From contig NZ_CP027116.1 of the NCBI RefSeq assembly GCF_003431975.1, forward strand, positions 1,054,001-1,118,000: a DNA stretch of 64,000 nucleotides, given 5' to 3'. The translations under genes were made by a program, and so were the position numbers. Positions 48,084-56,943 of this stretch are shown here, piece by piece. Numbering within the stretch: the stretch's first letter is position 1; each line of letters starts with the position of its first letter. This DNA comes from Bacillus pumilus (GTDB lineage: Bacteria; Bacillota; Bacilli; Bacillales; Bacillaceae). The notes under the pieces were generated by a model that saw only the letters and a program-made list of their open reading frames with translations, made no database searches and had not been told where the DNA came from.

Positions 48084-49085
48084 TTGAAGAAGGAAAAGAA
48101 ACATGGCGGTAAGATGGCCATTCGAAACAACTCATTATTATCAGCTTTTAAAAAGAAGCTGAAAAGTGTTAAAAAGCCGGAGAAAAAACCAAAATCAATT
48201 CCAAAAGATCGTTCAAAAATGATTGCTATTGGAATATGGTCAATGATCGCAACACTCATCTTTTTTGCTTTCATTTCTGTGCTGCTGTCGATCAATACAA
48301 GATCTGTAGTAAACGATATTGAACGAAATCAAGAGCGAAATAGTAAGCAAAAGGAAGAAGTCTCTATTGTGGCAGGGGAACGTTTTTTGTCGGGCTTCAT
48401 AACTGAATATATCAACGTGAAAAATGAAAATGATGCTATTGAAAAACGTCATAATAGGTTAATGACCTATCTTGTTAAAGAAAGTGATGAATTAGAACAA
48501 GAAACGTTGTTTGATATTTCTGGTGCACAAGGTGATCGAGTTTTAAATAATTACACTCTATACAATGTGAAACAGGAGAAAGAAGAAACTCTATTTCAAT
48601 ACGAAATCGAGTATTCAAACATTGTAAAGGTGAAAAAGAAGGAACATGAAATTAAAAAACAAGCATTGCTGAACATTCCAGTAAAAAACAAGGAGGATCA
48701 ATTTGCAGTCAGCGGAACTCCCTACATTTCAGAGATATATGACCTCAAAGGTGATATTGCGAACTCGAAAGAGGATCGTGAGGAATATGACGGAGATCAA
48801 ACAGCAGCCATAAAAGAATTTGTGAATACGTTCTTTCGGAAGTATGCCGAAGAGTCAAAAGACGATATGTCATATGTCATGAAAACACCAGAGACTTTAA
48901 ATGGTCATCTGGTATTTGGTGATGTCGAAAATGTCCGTATTTACAAAAGTGGTGATGGTTTTGAAATATCTTCTGTGGTCATTTTTAAAGAAAAAGAAAC
49001 AAGAATACCGGTAAAAGAACGTTTTACTTTGTTCGTTACAAAAAATACCGGTCAATATTACGTAAACAAACTAAAACATCAATAA
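48084..49085 (+). CDS. ConB-like (VirB8/TcpC) channel protein
   Basis: 333 residues from TTG 48084 (AAAGGAGGGTGA). Basic cytoplasmic N-terminus, one membrane helix (KMIAIGIWSMIATLIFFAFISVLLSI), and two NTF2-like extracellular domains, as in TcpC/ConB. It is an essential structural part of the Gram-positive mating channel. Length is slightly below ICEBs1 ConB (354). Confidence 0.85.
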   Translation: MKKEKKHGGKMAIRNNSLLSAFKKKLKSVKKPEKKPKSIPKDRSKMIAIGIWSMIATLIFFAFISVLLSINTRSVVNDIERNQERNSKQKEEVSIVAGERFLSGFITEYINVKNENDAIEKRHNRLMTYLVKESDELEQETLFDISGAQGDRVLNNYTLYNVKQEKEETLFQYEIEYSNIVKVKKKEHEIKKQALLNIPVKNKEDQFAVSGTPYISEIYDLKGDIANSKEDREEYDGDQTAAIKEFVNTFFRKYAEESKDDMSYVMKTPETLNGHLVFGDVENVRIYKSGDGFEISSVVIFKEKETRIPVKERFTLFVTKNTGQYYVNKLKHQ

Positions 49086-49097
49086 GGAGTGGGATAC

Positions 49098-49352
49098 ATG
49101 GAATTTTTAGATTTTCTTGTATTGGGAGCTAAAACAGATTTACCGACATTGGGCGGTGTCCAAAGTTGGGGTAAGCAGGTTGTTACACAATTTATATTCA
49201 TTGTTGCTATGCTCTTGATTTCAAAACACCTCATGAAACTAAGTGTGGGAAAAATGGTTGGTGTATTAATCACTACAAGTGCTGGCGTATGGGTGGTTCA
49301 AAACTGGTCTACAGTTACTGGATGGGTTGGTGCGCTGCTTAAAAAGTTATAA
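49098..49352 (+). CDS. ConC-like small membrane protein (TcpD type)
   Basis: 84 residues, two membrane helices (QVVTQFIFIVAMLLISKHLMKL and MVGVLITTSAGVWVVQNW). Position between conB and conD and size match ICEBs1 ConC. ATG 49098 has AAGGAG eight bases before. Confidence 0.8.
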   Translation: MEFLDFLVLGAKTDLPTLGGVQSWGKQVVTQFIFIVAMLLISKHLMKLSVGKMVGVLITTSAGVWVVQNWSTVTGWVGALLKKL

Positions 49353-49363
49353 GAGGTGATAGT

Positions 49364-49867
49364 GTGTCGAGATTTGTTTTTAACTATAGAAAAGCGATGC
49401 GTGAGCCTAAAAAAATACAAAGGATAACGGAAAATTATAGTTTACCTTTTTCTATAGAGTTGATCCCAATGATCAACTATTTTATTTTTGTCGCAATTAG
49501 TTTCGGGTTTTTCATTGGCGTGAGAAGAATTTTTCCTCATGCCTTTGAAAATACTTTCGTGATTGTGATATTCGGTATTCCATTAGGTTTAACAATCTTG
49601 ATAACCAAGATTAAACCAGAAGGGAAAAATATCTATTTATATTTTTGGGGACTGCTGAAATACTTGATCATGATTAAGTTGTCTAAGAAGAGATATTGTA
49701 ATGATAAAGTTATGGCTTTTTCAAATGATCAAGAAATAAAATTCAAGTCTTTAGTAAAGGTGGTGCGAAAGAATGGTGAGTCTGAAAACACCGATGAAAA
49801 CCCTGTTAAACAACATGATCTTGACGAGAGCAGGAGAAGTATGGGCGTATTATCGAGTAAAGAGTAG
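49364..49867 (+). CDS. ConD-like (TcpE/PrgI type) membrane protein
   Basis: 167 residues from GTG 49364 (AGAGGTGATA). NYRKAMREPKKIQRITENYSLPF is the usual N-terminal part, followed by two membrane segments (MINYFIFVAISFGFFIGV and FVIVIFGIPLGLTILIT) and YLYFWGLLKYLIMIKLSKKRY. Its 3' end overlaps conE by 95 bases, a larger overlap than usual. Confidence 0.82.
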   Translation: MSRFVFNYRKAMREPKKIQRITENYSLPFSIELIPMINYFIFVAISFGFFIGVRRIFPHAFENTFVIVIFGIPLGLTILITKIKPEGKNIYLYFWGLLKYLIMIKLSKKRYCNDKVMAFSNDQEIKFKSLVKVVRKNGESENTDENPVKQHDLDESRRSMGVLSSKE

Positions 49868-52271
49868 TTCCATTCCCTCTAGAAATGAACATGAGATAGA
49901 GGAATATAAAGACAGATGGACTTCTTTCTACGAGGAGATAACGGATTATGAAGATTTCCACTTGATGATGTACCCGAGCAGATTTGATTTGGAAGGTCGT
50001 TTAAACGTTCTGAAAAAAGATATTCATGAGGACTCTGTGGAAGTTGCTTCTTATTACATGCAAGAAACAGTCAATGTAATGAAGCAGCGTTTAGGTAGAT
50101 TGACAAAACCTGATTTCATTATTGGAATCAAACTTAATAAGTCATTGCTTAGCTTGGATGCTGATATTAAAGACAACGTTCTTTCAATGTTTAATACGGC
50201 GACCGACACAGTGGTGAATATGCTAGGGTGGGAACAAAATGTTTCATCCCAATTTTTTGAACAATATAAAGAGATTGAGGATGATTTGGCTAGTACGATT
50301 ACATCTGTGTTTGGAGAGAGATTGAGAGAAGCTGAGCTTAAATATATTAATCGTTATCACTTTATAAGAGGGCTTTATCATGATGTTGAGGAAGAAAGCC
50401 AAAATGGAGATATTCATTCAATTACAAACACTGTTATAGACCCAACAATTCCAGGCTCTTTAAAGCTCGTTAGTGATCAAGATGAAGGACATATTTCAAT
50501 GGTTGTTGTTGACGAATTTTTAGACAACATGGCAAACAGTAACCTTTTTTATGAAGTACAGTCTTTACCATTCCCTGTAGAGGTCGAGATTAAAGCAAAA
50601 GTAGAAAGTAAGTCTATGACAAAGACAGCTTTAAATATTAAGCATCAGCAATTGAGGGAAGAACAAAACGAAAAGTATAGCGTTGGTGATGAAAGTGATC
50701 AGTCAACCATGACGAGTGCTTTTCTCGTCAAGGACCTTCAAAATAAAATCAAAAAAGAGGAAGTGTCTTTGATCAACTGGCTTGCGGTTGTTGTTGTTGA
50801 TGGAAAAACCAAAAAAGAATGCGCTGAAAAGGCTCGATTAGTCGTGAGACATCTAAAAGGGGCAGGAATTAAATGCAGAATTCCTATTGCTGATCAACTG
50901 TCTTTGTTTTATAAAATGTTGCCTGCTGAAAAGTTAGATTTGATGGACAAAAATTGGGTTCAGAAGACAACCCAAAATGGCTTAGCAGAATGTATGCTAG
51001 GCGTTGATTCTTTTGTTGGTTCTAAGATCGGTTTTTTCCTCGGTTGGGGAGATCGCTTTGATAAGCATACAGATTTAGAAAGCGCTATTCGATCAAGTCG
51101 AGACTTTGTTTTGTATCATCCTTTTCTTGCGAATCAGCAAATAAAAGGATCTAAAACCAGATCGCCCCATTGTCTAATAACAGGAAATACTGGCAATGGG
51201 AAGTCTTTCTTGGCGAAGGTGCTGTACACATATATATCCTTCATGGATATAAAATCACTTTACATTGATCCAAAAAAAGAAATGCGAAAGTGGATTAAGA
51301 AAGTTATCAATAACACACAAACACGTAAAAACTTTCCTTTGTATATTGATCATTTGGAAAAGTATCATTTCATCACGCTTGATCATGAACAGAAAGAGAA
51401 CTGGGGCGCATTAGACCCAATTTCCTTCATGCCGCCAACTAAGGCGAAAGACTTGTTAGAAGTTATATTTGAGCAGGTCTATGATTTTAAAGGCAAAGAT
51501 AATGTGAGCACTGCTTTTCTAAGAGCAATTACAAAAGTACTTGAAATGAAAGAGCAAGGAGAGCAAGTAGGGTCGTTGCATGTCATTTATGAATTGCAGC
51601 GGCATGAAGAGGAAGCAGTGAAAAAGGCAGGAGATTATTTATACGAGGTTGTACAGGACTCTATCATGAAATTACTTGTTCATGATGGCTCTAATCCTTC
51701 CTTATCTTTAAAAGAGCGTATCACGATTTTAGAAGTTGAGAACATGGACTTACCAGACTTTGGAGAACGTATAGAAAACTTCACCAAATCGCAATTGAAA
51801 TCAAGTGCGGTTATGTTTGCGTTGGGAAAATTTTGCGAACTATTTGGCATGAACGCAGAAGAAAAAACAGCGGAGTTTATTGATGAAGCATGGATATTTA
51901 CAGCATCACCACAGGGCAGAAAAGTGGAACGTCAAATGAGACGTATTGGGCGTTCTTATAATAATGCTGAATTCTTTATTTCTCAATCAACTAAAGACGC
52001 ACTGCATGAGGATGACACAGGAAACTTTGGTGTAGCATTCGCCTTTGATGAGCCCAATGAAAGAGAGGAAGTTCTCCGTTGGATGAATCTTGAACCGAGT
52101 GAGGAAAATAAAAAAATGCTTGAATCCATGTTCCAAGGTCAATGCTTATTTAAGGACATTTACGGGCGTACTGCTAAAATCAGTATTGAATGTTTGTTTG
52201 ATGAGTGGATGGGTGCTTTTGAGACCATCAATAAAAGCGAAGTGGCGTATGCTGAAGAAATGTATTTGTAA
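49773..52271 (+). CDS. ConE-like VirB4-type ATPase
   Basis: 832 residues (ICEBs1 ConE 831). N-terminal VirB4 domain beginning LLNNMILTRAGEVWAYYRV. Walker A is in LITGNTGNGKSFLAKV (about residue 470), followed by YIDPKKEMRKW; Walker B is in AEFIDEAWIF, then MRRIGRSYNNAEFFISQSTKD. It powers the mating channel. ATG 49773 has AAAGGTGGTG upstream. Confidence 0.93.
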   Translation: MVSLKTPMKTLLNNMILTRAGEVWAYYRVKSSSIPSRNEHEIEEYKDRWTSFYEEITDYEDFHLMMYPSRFDLEGRLNVLKKDIHEDSVEVASYYMQETVNVMKQRLGRLTKPDFIIGIKLNKSLLSLDADIKDNVLSMFNTATDTVVNMLGWEQNVSSQFFEQYKEIEDDLASTITSVFGERLREAELKYINRYHFIRGLYHDVEEESQNGDIHSITNTVIDPTIPGSLKLVSDQDEGHISMVVVDEFLDNMANSNLFYEVQSLPFPVEVEIKAKVESKSMTKTALNIKHQQLREEQNEKYSVGDESDQSTMTSAFLVKDLQNKIKKEEVSLINWLAVVVVDGKTKKECAEKARLVVRHLKGAGIKCRIPIADQLSLFYKMLPAEKLDLMDKNWVQKTTQNGLAECMLGVDSFVGSKIGFFLGWGDRFDKHTDLESAIRSSRDFVLYHPFLANQQIKGSKTRSPHCLITGNTGNGKSFLAKVLYTYISFMDIKSLYIDPKKEMRKWIKKVINNTQTRKNFPLYIDHLEKYHFITLDHEQKENWGALDPISFMPPTKAKDLLEVIFEQVYDFKGKDNVSTAFLRAITKVLEMKEQGEQVGSLHVIYELQRHEEEAVKKAGDYLYEVVQDSIMKLLVHDGSNPSLSLKERITILEVENMDLPDFGERIENFTKSQLKSSAVMFALGKFCELFGMNAEEKTAEFIDEAWIFTASPQGRKVERQMRRIGRSYNNAEFFISQSTKDALHEDDTGNFGVAFAFDEPNEREEVLRWMNLEPSEENKKMLESMFQGQCLFKDIYGRTAKISIECLFDEWMGAFETINKSEVAYAEEMYL

Positions 52272-52327
52272 ATTGTACTTTAATCTAACAATTGACTAAA
52301 GTACAAATTACATATAAACCATTACAC

Positions 52328-52352
52328 CATATACACGTGTATATGTTATAAT
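52328..52352 (+). promoter_or_regulatory. 18-bp palindrome abutting an extended -10
   Basis: CATATACACGTGTATATG (52328-52345) is perfectly self-complementary and touches TGTTATAAT (TG-n-TATAAT, 52344-52352). This looks like a promoter controlled by a dimeric regulator; no frame follows closely, so the product may be a leader or small RNA. Confidence 0.5.
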
Positions 52353-52461
52353 TCAGTTATAGTTATTTAAGCTACATTCAGTTACTTTACTTTTCTCTTT
52401 TCTTAAACAAAAGTATTGCAATTGAATTGTAGCGAATGAGTAACTATTTTTTAAAAATTTG

Positions 52462-52528
52462 AAGCGCGACAAATAATTGCATTTCTGTTGCTTTGTGATA
52501 TTCAAGCGCAACAAATAATTGCATTTCT
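52462..52528 (+). repeat. two copies of a 25-base direct repeat
   Basis: Copies at 52462-52486 and 52504-52528 differ at one base (AAGCGC-R-ACAAATAATTGC core). The 42-base period with only two copies makes a regulator-binding pair more likely than an array. Confidence 0.6.
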
Positions 52529-52571
52529 CTTACACTTCCGATGAGGTCTGTTTGAAGTAGGCGGAGGAAAT

Positions 52572-52603
52572 GGAAATAAAGAAAGACCCGATAGACGGGT
52601 CAA
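52572..52603 (-). terminator. terminator of the minus-strand toxin candidate
   Basis: On the minus strand GACCCG-TCTAT-CGGGTC is followed by TTTCTTTATTTCC. Confidence 0.75.
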
Positions 52604-52607
52604 TCTT

Positions 52608-52700
52608 TTAAGCTTGCTTCTGCTGTTTTAGTAAGAATCGAATTGTCATAAAAGACGCTATTATACTAAAACAATTTGCAGTCACTTCTAATGCAAGCAT
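52608..52700 (-). CDS. candidate type I toxin peptide
   Basis: 30 residues: MLALEVTANCFSIIASFMTI and then a basic RFLLKQQKQA end, one membrane helix. GGGAGGTGAA lies nine bases before the start, a near-perfect ribosome site, and the gene has its own terminator. Size, helix and basic tail are those of Bacillus type I toxins (TxpA/BsrE/BsrG class), though the sequence itself is not one I recognise. It is the only minus-strand gene in the transfer region. An opposing RNA is predicted over its 5' part. Confidence 0.55.
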   Translation of the reverse strand: MLALEVTANCFSIIASFMTIRFLLKQQKQA

Positions 52701-52768
52701 TTAAATTCACCTCCCATTTGTGAGGCGTGGGAATACTGCTATGCCAGTAGCTGTATTCCTTTTCTTAT
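52674..52768 (+). ncRNA. predicted antisense RNA over the toxin start
   Basis: A -10 TATACT at 52662-52667 (weak -35) and a strong terminator (GGAATAC and GTATTCC arms then TTTTCTT, 52730-52766) define a roughly 95-base plus-strand RNA. It would be complementary to the toxin's start codon, ribosome site and leader. The terminator is clear; the promoter is not. Confidence 0.4.
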
Positions 52769-52935
52769 TGTACCTTTTTTCAGCTCTAGTTGAAACCTAA
52801 AAAACGTGCCTGTGTGATTAGTAGACATGTTTTTCTTTTTATAACCGTAATTTTGTTTAACAAAATGCAAATTTTGATTAAGTGGAAACAGAGATTAATA
52901 GCCACAAAAAAATGAATTTAATACTTTAAAAATTT

Positions 52936-52966
52936 AGTCGTTCATATATGAGCGGCTTTTTTTATT
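52936..52966 (+). terminator. terminator before conG
   Basis: AGTCGTTCAT and ATGAGCGGCT pair with two wobbles, followed by TTTTTTTATT. Read-through must supply conG, or a promoter within the preceding 150 bases. Confidence 0.7.
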
Positions 52967-52984
52967 GGGAAATAGGAGGTTGAA

Positions 52985-55372
52985 ATGAAGAAGAGGAACT
53001 TAATAATAACTTTCCTAGCTCTAGTGATGTTAGTTTCAACTTTAACTGTGACATTTGCAAACGATAAAGCTGGAGACAAAACGGTTAAGCCCAAAGTTGA
53101 AAAGGTTGGAGGGGTTGAGCTTGAAATAAGTAGATTTCCACTGGAGCATTATCAGGCCCACAACCAAGCCGAAGATGGAATGATTAAAGGTGCAATTGTA
53201 TCTTTGTCTAACACTATGTTAGCTGTGACACAAATCATAGTCCTTGTTGTTGACAAGGCAATGGATTTGTTTATGAGTGCGGAGCCAATTGATAACTTTA
53301 GTAGTGCTATCACAAACGTTTCCAAACAGATGTACAATGTCTTAAAAAAGAGCTTTGGAGAAATACTCTTTGTATTTATGATAGGCTTCGTAGTCTATCT
53401 ATTTTTTATTAAGGGCAGTTTTAAAGAAGGTATGAGACGTTTTGCTTTATTTTTTGTTGTCATGGTTGTTTCGGCACTATGGGTGAACAAAGCAGGTTAC
53501 TGGATTGAATCTTTGAATGCTCTATCAATTGAGGGACAAGGAAAGCTCATTACGGTTGGAAATAAATTGGTCGGTGCGTTTTCAGATAAAAGTGATTCCA
53601 CTTTAAAAATGGATGATGTCAAAAAAGGTCAGGAAATTGAAGGTACAACGGCTGTTCTTAGGAATTTTTACTTTGATTCAGCGATGAAAAGCCCATACTT
53701 GGTGACCAATTATGGTACACCAAATGAAAAAACAATTTTGAAGAAGGGTGATGGTGAAGGTGGTCTTGATCGAATAGATACGCTGCTTTCTTTTAAATTG
53801 ACCAGTGAAGGGCAGCGAGCGAAAAAAGACTTTATAAACAAAAAAGAAGTAAAGGAATATAAGAATCAAAGCATTGCAGAGGGTAGTATTTATGTTCAGT
53901 TGGGATATTCATTTATAGGTTTGCTGGCTGCTATATCTTTGGGTATGCCATTCTTTTTAATTGCGTTTCTTAATTTCTTAATTCAAATTATCGTGCTTGC
54001 GATTGCTTTCTTTCTTCCTTTTGCCTTTATCCTGTCTTACGTTCCACAATTTGCATATAGTGGTTTCGTCTCTTTGGGAAGAATGTTCGCATTGTTTGTC
54101 TTGAAAGCTTTGCTGACTCTTGTGCTTGTGTTTGTTTACGCAATCTGCGTCATTACGCATAAAACTATCCCTCCAACGAATTTAGGGATGTATTTTCTCA
54201 ATGTAGTAGCAATGTCGGTTATTTTGATCATTGCATTTTTAAAACGTGACAAGATAATCAATTTTGTTACGGCTGGTAAAGTGCAAAATGTGGATGCAAA
54301 TTTATTAGAGAATACTAGAAAGGCAGTCGTTCAACCTTCTTGGGAAGGTGCGAAAAAAGTTAGTAGTGGTATTGGTGAATGGAAAAAGAAACGAGATGCT
54401 AAAAAAGCTGCTGAAGAACATTCTTTAGGAGACAAACGAAGTGCGCCACACAATCAATCTGTTGGAGATTCTAAAATTGATAGGACTTCACAGAATAACC
54501 CTATTAAGGGGGATGCAGCGGCGAAAAAAGAAGTTGAAAGAAAGCGTCAATTAGCAGCCTCTAATCAATTGGCGGATGAAAACAAAGATAATACAGATGC
54601 TTCAAATGCTATGCCGAAAGTGGATGTTGAAAGAAGTGAACAACTTGCTAAAGATCAACTGAAAGAGGAAGGTGACAGTAATACAAGTGCTTCAAATGTT
54701 ATGCCGAAAGTGGATGTTGAAAGAAGTGAACAGCTTGCTAAAGATCAACTGAAAGAGGAAGGCGGCAGTAATACAAGTGCTTCGAATGTCATGCCGAAAG
54801 TGGATGTTGAAAGAAGTGAACAGCTTGCTAAAGATCGACTGAAAGAGGAAGGTGACAGTAATGCGAATGCTTCTAGTCCAATGCCGAAAGTGGTGGATGT
54901 AGAGCGAAACGAACAGGATGCAAAAGATCAACTAACAGAAGAAGGGAATAAGAATTCAAGCGCATCAAGCAGAATACCAATGGTGGATGCTGAAAGAAGT
55001 GATCAAATTAAAGAACATATTGCCGAAGAAGAAAAGACCAATAGTCCAAAGGCTTCAACATCAGTTCATGAGATTGATGTTGAAAGAAGTGATCAAGGTG
55101 TTTCTGAAAAAACGTTAACAGAGGAAAGTATCAGTAATCAAAAGCCTGTGAATCCTGTTCCTAATGCTAACGTAGCAAGAAATGAACAAACACAATCAAA
55201 AGAAAAAGTAAGTGCATCAGTTCCGAAAACTGAAAATGAAACAGTTAAGGCATCAGATAATCAACCAAAAGTTAAAAGAGTTATTCAACAACAACCAAAA
55301 CACGTAAAAATTGAATTAGATCAGATAGAGAGCCGTCAAAGCAAAAATGATCGTGGAGGGAAAGGATCATGA
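52985..55372 (+). CDS. ConG-like (VirB6/TcpH) membrane protein with C-terminal repeats
   Basis: 795 residues. Signal peptide, amphipathic region, about seven membrane segments between residues 75 and 420 (for example FGEILFVFMIGFVVYLFFIKG and IIVLAIAFFLPFAFILSYVPQ), then a 360-residue hydrophilic cytoplasmic tail. The tail holds about six 30-residue repeats built on PKVDVERSEQLAKDQLKEEG. The membrane part matches ICEBs1 ConG (815 residues). The AGGAGG site is seven bases before ATG. Confidence 0.9.
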   Translation: MKKRNLIITFLALVMLVSTLTVTFANDKAGDKTVKPKVEKVGGVELEISRFPLEHYQAHNQAEDGMIKGAIVSLSNTMLAVTQIIVLVVDKAMDLFMSAEPIDNFSSAITNVSKQMYNVLKKSFGEILFVFMIGFVVYLFFIKGSFKEGMRRFALFFVVMVVSALWVNKAGYWIESLNALSIEGQGKLITVGNKLVGAFSDKSDSTLKMDDVKKGQEIEGTTAVLRNFYFDSAMKSPYLVTNYGTPNEKTILKKGDGEGGLDRIDTLLSFKLTSEGQRAKKDFINKKEVKEYKNQSIAEGSIYVQLGYSFIGLLAAISLGMPFFLIAFLNFLIQIIVLAIAFFLPFAFILSYVPQFAYSGFVSLGRMFALFVLKALLTLVLVFVYAICVITHKTIPPTNLGMYFLNVVAMSVILIIAFLKRDKIINFVTAGKVQNVDANLLENTRKAVVQPSWEGAKKVSSGIGEWKKKRDAKKAAEEHSLGDKRSAPHNQSVGDSKIDRTSQNNPIKGDAAAKKEVERKRQLAASNQLADENKDNTDASNAMPKVDVERSEQLAKDQLKEEGDSNTSASNVMPKVDVERSEQLAKDQLKEEGGSNTSASNVMPKVDVERSEQLAKDRLKEEGDSNANASSPMPKVVDVERNEQDAKDQLTEEGNKNSSASSRIPMVDAERSDQIKEHIAEEEKTNSPKASTSVHEIDVERSDQGVSEKTLTEESISNQKPVNPVPNANVARNEQTQSKEKVSASVPKTENETVKASDNQPKVKRVIQQQPKHVKIELDQIESRQSKNDRGGKGS
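54594..55000 (+). repeat. 90-base tandem coding repeats in conG
   Basis: Three almost identical 90-base units are followed by two to three degenerate ones (unit 4 has an extra codon). Each encodes MPKVDVERSEQLAKDQLKEE plus a Ser/Asn/Ala-rich spacer. High identity indicates recent expansion by slippage or unequal recombination. Confidence 0.85.
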
Positions 55373-56346
55373 AAAAGCTATTGACGGCTTTTTTTACTGT
55401 TCTTCCAATCGCATTTTTGGGAGGATTGTTGATTGTGGTTGTGTTGATATTCGGGGGCAGTAACCAAAAAGAAGAAATTGGCGGTGGTGATGATGAGTAC
55501 GTGACAAAAGGCATTGCGCCAGAGATCGAAAGGCTCCGCCATGTTTTCGAGAAATACGCAAGGAAAGAAGGGGTTTATGATCAATTGAATATCATTATGG
55601 CTCTTACTATGCAGGAAAGTGGTGGGCGTTACCTCGACATCATGCAATCAAGCGAATCAATAGGTTTGCCGCCTAACTCTATAACAAGTCCAGAGTATTC
55701 CATTCAAGTAGGTGTGAAACACTTTGCGGCTGTTTTTAAAAAAGCAGGGGGAGACGTTCGATTAACATTACAGTCTTACAATTATGGTGGCGGGTTTATT
55801 GATTACGTGAAAAAACGTGGGGGAAAGTACACAAAAGCCCTTGCGTTAGAATTTAGCAGATTTCAAGCTCTTAAATTAGGTTGGCGAAGCTATGGTGATC
55901 CTAATTATGTTGATCATGTCATGCGCTATTTGAAGGGTGGAGGCACTGTAAAGCCTGTCAACGGCGCTATGGAGGGATACGAAACTGTAATGAACGAAGC
56001 TCTTAAGTATGAAGGTAATCCATATCAATGGGCTGGTTCAACTCCAAAAACGGGTTTTGATTGCTCGGGTCTTGTGCAATGGGCTTACAGAAAAGCAGGT
56101 ATTTCATTGCCTAGAACGGCCCAAGAACAATACGGTGCCACAAAAAAGATTGCTGAAAGTCAGGCAGTACCAGGAGACTTAGTCTTCTTCACAGGTACGT
56201 ATCAAGGTAAATTCATTACTCATGTGGGAATTTATGTAGGAGAAGGAAGAATGTATAATAGTAATGATAGTGGCGTCCAATACTCTGATCTTAAAAAGGG
56301 ATATTGGCGTGACCACTTGGTGTCGTTTGGAAGAATAAAAAATTAG
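55369..56346 (+). CDS. CwlT-like bifunctional cell wall hydrolase
   Basis: 325 residues (ICEBs1 CwlT 329). Membrane anchor/signal (residues 5-28), lysozyme-like domain with the catalytic Glu in MALTMQESGGRYLDIMQSSE and QSYNYGGGFIDYV, then NlpC/P60 domain with Cys in FDCSGLVQWAYRKAG, His in THVGIYVGEG and the third polar residue downstream. It opens peptidoglycan for the mating channel. It overlaps conG by four bases. Confidence 0.93.
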   Translation: MKKLLTAFFTVLPIAFLGGLLIVVVLIFGGSNQKEEIGGGDDEYVTKGIAPEIERLRHVFEKYARKEGVYDQLNIIMALTMQESGGRYLDIMQSSESIGLPPNSITSPEYSIQVGVKHFAAVFKKAGGDVRLTLQSYNYGGGFIDYVKKRGGKYTKALALEFSRFQALKLGWRSYGDPNYVDHVMRYLKGGGTVKPVNGAMEGYETVMNEALKYEGNPYQWAGSTPKTGFDCSGLVQWAYRKAGISLPRTAQEQYGATKKIAESQAVPGDLVFFTGTYQGKFITHVGIYVGEGRMYNSNDSGVQYSDLKKGYWRDHLVSFGRIKN

Positions 56347-56355
56347 GGGGATTTT

Positions 56356-56856
56356 ATGAAAAAAGTATTTTGGGTATTGGGTGGTGTGATTTTGATTTTA
56401 GGGATTACGAGTTATTACATGACATACAACAAGTTAAGTGCTGAAAAAAATCAAGCTCTAAAAGAAAAACAAAAGATCGAAAATAAAATGAATCATATGA
56501 CGAAGTCGGAAGCTGCTGACATGAATCAAAAGTTTTTTGAAGCATTCTTTCAATATGAAGATGCTGACGATCGTGAGAAGGCTGTTCGAAAGTTGGCGAC
56601 CGATAAAGCAATGAGTTATGCGTTCCCCTCAAAGGCTCCAAAGAAACATAGTGTAACCATGCAGGGGGATTTAATTTCTTTAGAAAGCTATTCAAAAAAA
56701 GTTGATGAAAAGCATGAATTATACCTTAATGAAGCAAAAATTGCGCTTACTGTGAATGCTGTGACAACTAAACAAGAATTAATTATTCAAACAGAATTGA
56801 AAAAAGAAAAAGGTGGATGGATTGTTGATAACATTCAAGTGAAAGGTAGTAATTAA
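56356..56856 (+). CDS. YddI-like protein
   Basis: 166 residues. Single N-terminal membrane helix (VFWVLGGVILILGITSYYMTY), short coiled coil (SAEKNQALKEKQKIENKM), extracellular beta domain. Size and place after cwlT match ICEBs1 YddI (168 residues). Function unknown. Confidence 0.8.
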   Translation: MKKVFWVLGGVILILGITSYYMTYNKLSAEKNQALKEKQKIENKMNHMTKSEAADMNQKFFEAFFQYEDADDREKAVRKLATDKAMSYAFPSKAPKKHSVTMQGDLISLESYSKKVDEKHELYLNEAKIALTVNAVTTKQELIIQTELKKEKGGWIVDNIQVKGSN

Positions 56857-56943
56857 TAGATTTAAATGACTTGCTGAGATTTTTAAACTAAAGTGGAAGT
56901 TGCTTAACTAAAACGTTTAAATGAATTTGAAATTAGGAGAATA

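Larger units (their letters stand above)
52272..52984. other. 713-base conE-conG intergenic region holding small RNA/toxin features
   Basis: ICEBs1 has yddF here; no YddF-like frame is present. The stretch holds a palindrome with -10 (52,328), two copies of a 25-base repeat, a minus-strand 30-codon toxin candidate with terminator, a plus-strand terminator and, just before conG, another terminator (52,936). See separate entries. Confidence 0.7.

Noticed and set aside
52462..52528. Two direct repeats that could be read as a minimal CRISPR array
   Set aside because: Only two copies, 17-base gap, no cas genes and no leader; better explained as regulator sites.
54594..55000. Tandem 90-base repeats considered as a noncoding array
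   Set aside because: They are in frame within conG, with codon-level conservation; they are coding repeats.
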